From Pseudomonadota bacterium (GTDB lineage: Bacteria; Myxococcota_A; Bradymonadia; UBA4248), in the NCBI GenBank assembly GCA_009786045.1, contig WQTY01000022.1:1-11453 (forward strand): 11,453 nt of DNA. Reading direction: 5' to 3'. Below, one piece after another: positions 1 through 5,179 of the stretch. Position 1 is the first letter of the stretch; the number at the start of each line of letters is the position of its first letter. The position numbers and the translations under genes were made by a program. The notes under the pieces were generated by a model that saw only the letters and a list, made by a program, of their open reading frames with translations, did not search any database and was not told the DNA's origin.

Positions 1-687
1 CGCATGGCAGACAGGCAGCATTTTTTGGAGACGGCGCTGAGTCCATTTTTTGCTTCGGAGGCGGGGGTGCCAGCAACGGGGTTTGAGGGTTATCTGGCGG
101 CAGGGACTTATACTTTCGGCATGGAGGCGAGCGCTGAAGAAATGCTTCGCGAGATGCATGCCGGATGGCGAGAGATGTGGCACGGGCTTGTGGCTGAGCA
201 TCGCGGCGTTTACGAAGCCTACCTGCGTCAGGGCTGGGACGATCATCGTCTGCTGACTTTGGCATCGATGATCGAGAAAGAGGCGGTGGTCAATGGAGAG
301 CGTCCCATCATTGCGCGCGTTTTTCTGAACCGTCTCAATAAGAAGATGCGCCTGCAGTCAGATCCCACCTGTGTCTATCCGCCCCTGGCAGACGGCGAGA
401 AACCGACGCCGAAGCGCTGCAAAGACACGGGAAATGCGTACTCGACCTATGTGATACCAGGTTTGCCGCCGGGTCCGATCACGACGGTGTCGGAGGCGAG
501 CATGCGGGCGGTGTTTGAGCCATACAGCGGCCCCGATGCCAAGGAGCTGCTCTTTTTCGTGGCACGCCAGGACGGTTCCTGGCGACACTATTTTTCGAAA
601 ACCTATGCAGAGCATCAGGTGGCGGTCGATCATTTTTTGAAAGGAAAGGCCAAAAAGCCACGCGGAACAGTGCAGCCGAAGTTTTAA
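1..687 (+). CDS. mltG: Endolytic murein transglycosylase MltG (YceG-like), 3' part
   Basis: C-terminal part of an MltG-family enzyme, which cleaves nascent peptidoglycan glycan strands at the inner-membrane face and so helps set strand length. The frame is open at the left edge, so the true start, the membrane anchor and the LysM-like N-terminal region lie upstream; the ATG at 4 is probably internal. Family landmarks visible, counting from that ATG: LASMIEKEA (86-94), which carries the EKE catalytic glutamate; ERPIIARVFLNRL (99-111); MRLQSDPTCVY (115-125); and YSTYVIPGLPPGPI (146-159). The usual C-terminal 'LLFFVA...HYFSKTYAEH' block follows (183-205), then a basic tail ending at the TAA. About 20 residues between DPTCVY and NAYSTY (PPLADGEK...RCKDTG) replace the family's usual loop. 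The + strand neighbour is separated by the repeat-filled 688-2188 region, so no operon partner is visible downstream. Family assignment is firm; the catalytic residue is from family knowledge. Confidence 0.95.
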   Translation, partial: RMADRQHFLETALSPFFASEAGVPATGFEGYLAAGTYTFGMEASAEEMLREMHAGWREMWHGLVAEHRGVYEAYLRQGWDDHRLLTLASMIEKEAVVNGERPIIARVFLNRLNKKMRLQSDPTCVYPPLADGEKPTPKRCKDTGNAYSTYVIPGLPPGPITTVSEASMRAVFEPYSGPDAKELLFFVARQDGSWRHYFSKTYAEHQVAVDHFLKGKAKKPRGTVQPKF

Positions 688-690
688 GTT

Positions 691-786
691 TTATTTGTGG
701 GGGCCGCGCCCCCTGCGCCGCTATCGGCGAGCGCGATACGCGGCTACCCCCAAGAGCGGGGCCTCAATCGCCGGCCCCGCAACGCC
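691..786 (+). repeat. GC-rich hairpin repeat R1
   Basis: Non-coding element directly after the mltG stop. It opens with a T-rich stretch and GTGGGGG, then a perfect stem GGGGGC/GCCCCC (699-704 with 708-713), a TATCG/CGATA stem near 722-741, and an 8-bp perfect stem GCGGGGCC/GGCCCCGC (756-763 with 773-780). Positions 699-786 match the reverse complement of 1971-2059 (R2) at nearly 90% by eye, and most differences fall in loops or as altered stems. It encodes no plausible protein. It resembles a REP/MITE-like dispersed palindromic element; no transposase is present. Confidence 0.8.
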
Positions 787-800
787 CGGCTCGGTGAAGC

Positions 801-836
801 GGGCGACCGTTCCGGTCGCCCCTACGGATTTTTTTT
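801..836 (+). terminator. Stem-loop plus T-run, likely terminator for mltG
   Basis: Perfect 9-bp stem GGGCGACCG (801-809) and CGGTCGCCC (813-821) with a TTC loop, followed 7 nt later by eight T (829-836). The gap between stem and T-run is longer than in a classical intrinsic terminator. It lies between the convergent mltG (+) and the 848-1603 gene (-), so the stem could affect both transcripts; the T-run serves only the + strand. Confidence 0.55.
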
Positions 837-847
837 GTGGGGGCCCT

Positions 848-1603
848 TTACAAATCGTCCCTGGGCAGCCTTGGATGGGCCTTTGGGTTGTTCTTTGGTT
901 TTACTGGCGTGAACTTGGGCAGACAGGTTCTGCAAACGAGGTGGGTCTCAGTTAGTCCTCCCAAAGTTATAATAAATAAAGCAACCGCGATCAGGGTAAA
1001 GATGACAAGGGCTGCCTTAGGGAAAAAATTATAGAGTATATAACAGGGAATGCCAACGACGATGATGGTCGCACCTAAGGCGATAGAAAGCTCCGGGATA
1101 GGTTTTTTTCGACCCAGAGTGTAGGGGGCGTTGTTTTGAAGTTTGCAGCTGCTGCAGCACAGGGCAGTGTCATTTGGCTGGGCAGTCACAGTTTCGCCGT
1201 GCTTTGCGAGCGTCGCGCCGCAGCGTTCAAGTTCGTCACGGTATGCTTTGGCATCTTCTGGGATGATTTCGATAATTTTTTGGCACAGCGCGGCTCGCTC
1301 GGTGTAATCGTCATCAGGTGTTGCCTGAAGCAGGGCGATATACGGGGCGGCATCTCGCCGCGTGGCGATGCATTCATCGGCTTTGTCAGCTAAAATTTCA
1401 AAGACCTTGTCCGCTTTGCCAGCTTCGCGGTACGTCTCAACGATGTTATGGGCCTCCTGGAATTGTTTGTTCTTAAGCGCATTCTGGAGCGCTATAATGA
1501 TGTAGTCGCGGTCACGCGCGAAGGCGATAGAGTGTTCGAGCGCTTTAAGCTCTGAGTTCTGATTGTCAATATATGGTGTAGAGGGGGAGGCTTTGCTTTC
1601 CAT
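848..1603 (-). CDS. Unknown membrane protein with two CxxC knuckles flanking a two-helix hairpin
   Basis: 251 residues; family not recognised. Residues about 15-130 are predicted helical, with a TPR-like look (ALQNALKNKQFQEAHNIVETY, split by charged turns). A CCSSC knuckle follows (149-153, CxxC at 150-153), then two hydrophobic segments (about 172-192 and 196-215), a CRTC knuckle (224-227) and a basic, proline-rich tail beginning LPKFTPVK. The two CxxC pairs, brought together by the membrane hairpin, could form one split zinc ribbon on the cytoplasmic face; this is inference. The ATG at 1603 is supported by AAGGA about 10 nt upstream. It directly abuts the TAA of a remnant carrying a second copy of this gene's 3' end (TAAATG). 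It is the only confident minus-strand gene, bracketed by inverted repeats R1 and R2. No signal peptide. Function unknown. Confidence 0.75.
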   Translation of the reverse strand: MESKASPSTPYIDNQNSELKALEHSIAFARDRDYIIIALQNALKNKQFQEAHNIVETYREAGKADKVFEILADKADECIATRRDAAPYIALLQATPDDDYTERAALCQKIIEIIPEDAKAYRDELERCGATLAKHGETVTAQPNDTALCCSSCKLQNNAPYTLGRKKPIPELSIALGATIIVVGIPCYILYNFFPKAALVIFTLIAVALFIITLGGLTETHLVCRTCLPKFTPVKPKNNPKAHPRLPRDDL

Positions 1604-1679
1604 TTACGAATTGTCCTTGGGCAGAATTGGGAGGGCTTTTATATTTTTCTTAGCCTTCACAGGCGTGAACTTGGGCAGA
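1604..1679 (-). pseudogene. 3'-end remnant of a paralogue of the 848-1603 gene
   Basis: These 76 bases align without gaps to 848-923, the 3' end of the neighbouring gene, with about 17 mismatches (roughly 78% identity). The reading frame and stop codon are conserved: both copies encode LPKFTPVK, followed by a basic Pro/Lys-rich tail with 16 of 24 residues identical, then TAA. Homology ends abruptly at about 1680. The open frame continues to an ATG at 1792, but residues encoded by 1680-1792 bear no resemblance to the neighbour and look like chance coding. I read this as the surviving end of a truncated tandem paralogue. It also carries the ribosome-binding site (AAGGA) of the gene at 1603, which could explain why it was kept. 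Confidence 0.7.
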
Positions 1680-1700
1680 AGCGAATCATTCGGCAACATA

Positions 1701-1844
1701 CCTGGATTTACCCTGGGATGCTCTTGCCGCCAGGGTGAGACATCGGGTGGAGCCGGAAATATTACACCAAAATCGTGCAATGAAGAATCCATACCTTGCA
1801 GAACCGATCACCTGGCTTTGCCCCTGGACTGAGGGTGGGACATT
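1701..1844. repeat. Two degenerate copies of a short repeat in gene-poor sequence
   Basis: The stretch from 1680 to about 1910 has no supportable gene. Within it, 1701-1744 and 1811-1844 share CCTGG-TTT--CC-TGG and then AGGGTG-GACAT, the first copy having about 10 extra bases in the middle. The first copy can fold (ACCCTGG 1710-1716 with CCAGGGT 1730-1736). This looks like debris of a dispersed element; I cannot name it. Confidence 0.35.
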
Positions 1845-1913
1845 TTCTGCGGGCATCACCACACCATGAAGCGGTCAAGATATCTGCACGCTCAGTGACG
1901 CCATCCATCCACA

Positions 1914-2060
1914 GGCAATGCGCAGCATTGCAGGGGGTGTGGGGGAACACGTTCCCCCACACAAGCGGGGCGTTGCGGGGCCGGCGACTGAGGCCCCGCA
2001 AAGGGGGTAGACGCGTATCGGCCGCGGCGGCCGATAGCGGCGCAGGGGGCGTTGCCCCCG
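1914..2060 (-). repeat. GC-rich hairpin repeat R2, inverted relative to R1
   Basis: A cluster of perfect stem-loops. GCAATGC/GCATTGC (1915-1921 with 1925-1931). GTGGGGGAAC/GTTCCCCCAC (1939-1948 with 1951-1960). TGCGGGGCC/GGCCCCGCA (1974-1982 with 1992-2000). TATCGGCCG/CGGCCGATA (2016-2024 with 2028-2036). GGGGGC/GCCCCC (2045-2050 with 2054-2059). The half at 1971-2059 is the reverse complement of R1, and the half at 1914-1960 matches parts of R3. R2 therefore shows that R1 and R3 are modules of one composite family. Chance open frames run across it on both strands; none is credible. Confidence 0.8.
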
Positions 2061-2104
2061 AAGCAGTGCGCTCAGAAATAGTGCATTTGGATGATTCGGC
2101 AAGG

Positions 2105-2133
2105 TTGACGTTGGGGTTTCATTCAAGTACGAA
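2105..2133 (+). promoter_or_regulatory. Candidate sigma70-type promoter for the lipoprotein pair
   Basis: TTGACG at 2105-2110 (5 of 6 to the -35 consensus), a 17-nt spacer, and TACGAA at 2128-2133 (3 of 6 to the -10 consensus). It would start transcription about 45-50 nt before the ATG at 2189. The -10 is weak, and the call rests on spacing and position. Confidence 0.35.
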
Positions 2134-2153
2134 TGAGATGTGGTTTGTGTGGA

Positions 2154-2175
2154 CTGCAACACTACTGCAACACTA
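2154..2175 (+). repeat. Perfect 11-bp tandem duplication
   Basis: CTGCAACACTA occurs twice in direct succession (2154-2164, 2165-2175), ending inside the AAGGAG ribosome-binding site (2175-2180) of the following gene. Probably a slippage duplication; it lengthens the leader by one unit. Confidence 0.7.
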
Positions 2176-2188
2176 AGGAGATGAGACG

Positions 2189-3055
2189 ATGAATCGACGT
2201 TATTTCGTGCTTGGCATTGGCGGATTGTTGACGCTCGTGACGTTGAGTGGTTGTGTCATTGACGGTTCGGATCGTGGGGTGCATGCAGCCATTGAGACAC
2301 AAACAGGGGCGGTATATGATCCGGATTCGACGAAAGAAGGGGCGCTTGGGTTGATTTTTGGCATGCCCCAGATCGACGACCGCCTGGATGTGGCGGCTGG
2401 CGATAAAGAGGATTGGCGGTATATTTTGGTGGCCGAGTCCGGAATGATGTCGATAACCATCAATCTCGACACCCCAACGGCGATAGATGGTGGGTGGAAT
2501 ATTATCGACTCTGAGGGGCGAACGCTGCATCGTCAGTCGTTCAGCAAAACGCAGGGATTTTATGAGTTTAAGGACTTTCCTGTGAAGAAGGGCGTGTATT
2601 ATTTCCAGACGTTTGCGACATCCGGCAGTTCGATCTACACGATAGCGTCGAGTTTTCGTCCGAATGTTGTCGAGGTGGCCGTCGTTATGCCTGAGCCTGA
2701 GCCTGAACCCGAGCCGGTGGCGGTGGCGCCGCCTCGTGGGCCCCGTACGCCTCGTGAGCCTCGTACGACGCCCGCACCGACACCCACGCCGGCGCCTGCA
2801 CCGGCTCCCGCGCCTTCGGGTGCGAAGGTGAAGGGCTATATTTCAATCATCACGCCCAGGCCCGATGGTTCTGCCGAGATAACGATCCGCGATGTCGGAA
2901 AGAATAAGGGCATCGAAGCGGGGGCTGTCGGCGTGGTGGAGGGTACGAACATGCGCATACAGACGACACAGTGTTTTGCGACGTCGTGTCGTGCCATCAT
3001 CCCGGAGGGAGCGGATCCGAAGCGGCTCAAGCAAGGTGCGAATGTGGTTTTCTAG
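2189..3055 (+). CDS. Lipoprotein with pre-peptidase-C-like domain, Pro-rich linker and C-terminal beta domain
   Basis: 288 residues. The signal peptide has a canonical lipobox LSGC (19-22). Val at +2 gives no inner-membrane retention signal, so an outer-membrane lipoprotein is likely. Residues about 62-155 (DDRLDVAAGDKEDWRYILV..., GGWNIIDSEGRTL, KGVYYFQTFA) have the strand pattern of a pre-peptidase C-terminal-like beta sandwich. A Glu-Pro/Ala-Pro linker follows (about 167-210, including PEPEPEPEP and a PAPTPTPAPAPAP-type run), suited to spanning periplasm or peptidoglycan. The last 75 residues form a beta-rich domain with a GIEAGAVGVV turn (241-250) and a QCFATSC cysteine pair (262, 267) that could form a disulfide. 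The start has a strong AAGGAG at 2175-2180. Its 3' end overlaps the next gene by 14 bp, implying co-translation. Exact function unknown; a structural or binding role is more likely than an enzymatic one. Confidence 0.85.
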   Translation: MNRRYFVLGIGGLLTLVTLSGCVIDGSDRGVHAAIETQTGAVYDPDSTKEGALGLIFGMPQIDDRLDVAAGDKEDWRYILVAESGMMSITINLDTPTAIDGGWNIIDSEGRTLHRQSFSKTQGFYEFKDFPVKKGVYYFQTFATSGSSIYTIASSFRPNVVEVAVVMPEPEPEPEPVAVAPPRGPRTPREPRTTPAPTPTPAPAPAPAPSGAKVKGYISIITPRPDGSAEITIRDVGKNKGIEAGAVGVVEGTNMRIQTTQCFATSCRAIIPEGADPKRLKQGANVVF

Positions 3056-4739
3056 GACTTGTGCTGCCGTGATTGCGGCAGCGCTTTTGGCCTTTGGCTG
3101 CGAGGCGTCTCGCTCAGAGGGAGGGGACGCCGTTTCTGCGCCGGCTTTGGGTGTGGAGAGGGGGGGGCTGGAGCTTTCCGGGCGTGTGATCGATGTCTCG
3201 GCCCGTGCGTCGGACGAGCATGAGGGCTGGGGTGAGCCTTATAAGGCTGTTTTGAGTGATTTCGCTGAGGATAGCCGGGAGCGCCTGATAAGGGTATCGA
3301 TCGTCATTCATACATCGAAGGTTGGCCGCCTGGTTGACGAGGATATTGAGGAACGCCTCTGGAATTTATTGCTTGCGCATGCACCGGCGCCTTATGATTT
3401 GCGCCGTGCCAAGGGTATGGACAGCCATGAATCGGTGTGGGGAACGCTGCGCGTTGAGTTCAGGCGTCAGGTGGTGCGTTTGCGTCGTGCCTCGAAGAGC
3501 GCGTTGCAGAGGGCAAGCTATGTGTTTGATGTATCGATGCAGTTTCGCAGTACGGGGGGGGAGACAGGGGCGTGGGATGGGTTTCGGTATAGCTATCGCG
3601 ATGAACACGGGGCAGACGAAGAGCAGAGCGTCAATGCGGCTTTTTGGCGAGAGCTGGAGCGGCGGATTCCGACGCTTATTGCCGAGCCGTCAGGGGAGAC
3701 GCAGCACTGGTTGCGCGCCCAGGGTTTTTTGTCAAGCATCCTCTCGCCTGACGAAGTGCGCCGGTGGATGACATTGCCCGAGCATCGTTATTTTGACGAA
3801 GGCTGTTTGCAGTATACAGTCGATGGGCAGCCGCACTTCACCCATCTGTTGTCGCCGTTTGCAGCCCCGCGCCTGCTTTCAATGCCGTTGGTATTGGCCA
3901 TGCACTGCTCACGCGAGGCGATTTATGTGTTTTCCCAGAACGGCCAGGGGGGCGTCGATGTGTATTATCAGCCTGCGGGTTCATTGCATGCATGGAAGAC
4001 ATCGTTTTCGTTTGAGGAACCGGTAACGGCCAGGAATTTTGGCTTTCATGTGGACGATGAACTGATTTGTGTCTGGAGTGGTGCGGATGCCGCTTCGGCA
4101 CGCAGCTTTGAGGTGCAGTGTATCGATCGTGCGCGTGGCAAGCCCAGGTGGCGTACGAAAGCACTGCCCGGTGCATGGCGTGGCTTTGGAGTTTTAGAAG
4201 ATAGCTATGTCGTGGTGGGTGACAGTGCTGTGTTTGGGGTAAGCCGGCCTGGGGAGCTGCTGTTTGTGCAGCGCTTTGAGTCATCATCGTCGAGGCAGCA
4301 TGCCCGGCGCAGCTGTCAATCGGGTGAGAGGCTTATTTTTTCGCCAAGACCCGGCCGGGTTGTATCTTTTCATATGAGGTCGCGAACGTTTGAGTGGGCG
4401 GTGGATACGTTCGACTCGTCTGTGCTGCATTGTGGGCCAGATGGATTGGTGGTGGTCTCTGAGGCGGGGGGGTATTTGCTTGGGATGGACGCTGAGACGC
4501 GTTCGCCGCGCTGGAAGTATCGTTCGGTGGCGTTTCCGCGGGATCTGATGTCTTATGGACATCATCTGTATTTGCTCATGGATCGTGGGGTCGTGGTTTT
4601 GCATGCAGGCCATGGAAAACGTGTGGCCGCCTTTTCGCTTCCCTTTGAAGCGACGCGTTTTATTGTGCTGGGCAGCAGGATTTTTCTGGATGCGGTCGAC
4701 GCGGTCTATGCGCTGAGTGCATCTTCGTATGCGCCATAG
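3042..4739 (+). CDS. Probable lipoprotein with C-terminal PQQ/BamB-like beta-propeller
   Basis: 565 residues from the ATG at 3042. The frame stays open upstream to about 2892, but only this start gives a signal peptide (hydrophobic 8-19, then LLAFGC with Cys20; Ala rather than Leu/Val at -3 makes the lipobox imperfect). Residues about 45-215 form an unassigned N-terminal domain with strand-rich stretches (GRVIDVSA, RLIRVSIVIH, YVFDVSMQFRS). From about 280 the protein shows repeated beta-propeller blades of the PQQ/WD-like kind: DRARGKPRWRTKALPG (362-377), DSYVVVGDSAVFGVS (387-401), GGYLLGMDAETRSPRWKY (476-493), and a final blade ending AVDAVYALSA. Such propellers usually form binding scaffolds, as in BamB; no enzyme motif is visible. 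The start lies 14 bp inside the preceding gene with only a weak AAGG site, so translation is probably coupled to it. Confidence 0.8.
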   Translation: MWFSRTCAAVIAAALLAFGCEASRSEGGDAVSAPALGVERGGLELSGRVIDVSARASDEHEGWGEPYKAVLSDFAEDSRERLIRVSIVIHTSKVGRLVDEDIEERLWNLLLAHAPAPYDLRRAKGMDSHESVWGTLRVEFRRQVVRLRRASKSALQRASYVFDVSMQFRSTGGETGAWDGFRYSYRDEHGADEEQSVNAAFWRELERRIPTLIAEPSGETQHWLRAQGFLSSILSPDEVRRWMTLPEHRYFDEGCLQYTVDGQPHFTHLLSPFAAPRLLSMPLVLAMHCSREAIYVFSQNGQGGVDVYYQPAGSLHAWKTSFSFEEPVTARNFGFHVDDELICVWSGADAASARSFEVQCIDRARGKPRWRTKALPGAWRGFGVLEDSYVVVGDSAVFGVSRPGELLFVQRFESSSSRQHARRSCQSGERLIFSPRPGRVVSFHMRSRTFEWAVDTFDSSVLHCGPDGLVVVSEAGGYLLGMDAETRSPRWKYRSVAFPRDLMSYGHHLYLLMDRGVVVLHAGHGKRVAAFSLPFEATRFIVLGSRIFLDAVDAVYALSASSYAP

Positions 4740-4750
4740 CGCATTTTTAG

Positions 4751-4846
4751 TTTTTTATGTGGGGGAACTGCTCCCCCTTTAGGGGGACGCCAGCGAAGCT
4801 GCTAGGGGGGGCCGCACCCCCTGCAATGCTGCGCATTGCTTGTGGG
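4751..4846 (+). repeat. GC-rich hairpin repeat R3 (mosaic)
   Basis: Begins 11 nt after a stop codon, as R1 does, with a T-rich stretch and GTGGGGG. Stems: GGGGGA/TCCCCC (4761-4766 with 4772-4777), CAGC/GCTG (4791-4794 with 4798-4801) and GCAATGC/GCATTGC (4823-4829 with 4833-4839). The opening GTGGGGGAAC and the closing ACCCCCTGCAATGCTGCGC are shared with R2 in the opposite orientation; the middle part, about 4778-4815, is private to R3. It could weaken or end readthrough from the propeller gene. Confidence 0.75.
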
Positions 4847-5085
4847 TAGAGGACGAAATGATTCGTTTTTGGCTAAACTTCTCGTCTTTTGGAACGGTTT
4901 CTCGCTTGAGATGACGGGTGATTTTCAGAACTCGACGGCCGTGTTTCCCCCCTGCTGGGAAGCTATTATCTGCCCCTGCGGCGTATCGCTTAGGAGTGAA
5001 GTGGCAAAATGCATCGTTTATGGTGTGGCCGGGTGTTTTATCTTGCGTAAACATGGGTTGTGGGTAACTTGTCGGCTTTTCCGTG
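4847..5085 (+). other. Gene-free leader upstream of the transporter operon
   Basis: No credible gene: open frames on both strands here have no family features and partly run into R3. Two details stand out. CTGCCCCTGCG occurs at 4970-4980 and again at 5096-5106. A 13-codon frame (5009-5050, MHRLWCGRVFYLA) follows an AGGAG at 4992-4996, spaced a little too far away. No convincing promoter could be chosen. Confidence 0.4.
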
Positions 5086-5132
5086 TGCTGGAAAACTGCC
5101 CCTGCGTTTTCCATGCAGGATCTGTGACAGAT
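5086..5132 (+). promoter_or_regulatory. Bulged hairpin plus 13-bp palindrome before the operon
   Basis: GGAAAAC (5090-5096) pairs perfectly with GTTTTCC (5106-5112) around a 9-nt loop. The stem extends outwards by TGCT (5086-5089) with A-TGCA (5113-5117) and one bulged T, giving 11 pairs. Three bases on, ATCTGTGACAGAT (5120-5132) is a perfect palindrome about its central G, 48 nt before the ATG at 5180. Its size fits a dimeric-regulator operator, and the hairpin could act at RNA level. The regulator is not identifiable. Confidence 0.4.
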
Positions 5133-5179
5133 AGCCGCCAGTTAAGCTCAGGCACTGTGTGTTTGTTGGTGAACACCTC

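Noticed and set aside
1604..1792. 62-residue minus-strand frame as an independent gene
   Set aside because: Only its last ~25 codons are homologous to anything here; the first part is unrelated sequence. It is better read as a paralogue remnant.
691..2060. R1/R2 as terminal inverted repeats of a complete transposon
   Set aside because: No transposase and no target-site duplication was seen; internal homology to R3 shows a dispersed repeat rather than dedicated ends.
1796..2176. 126-codon + strand open frame across R2
   Set aside because: It is mostly repeat DNA rich in Arg/Gly/Ala codons, has no domain, and overlaps the promoter and leader of the 2189 gene.
2892..3041. 50-codon N-terminal extension of the propeller gene
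   Set aside because: It is out of frame with, and fully inside, the preceding lipoprotein gene, and would bury the signal peptide that begins at the ATG at 3042.
691..4846. R1-R3 as a CRISPR array
   Set aside because: Copies are kilobases apart, in both orientations, with no regular spacers and no cas genes.
4779..5114. 111-residue minus-strand frame
   Set aside because: One end is R3 sequence and the rest shows no family, signal or membrane features. The palindrome and hairpin arguments favour leader DNA.
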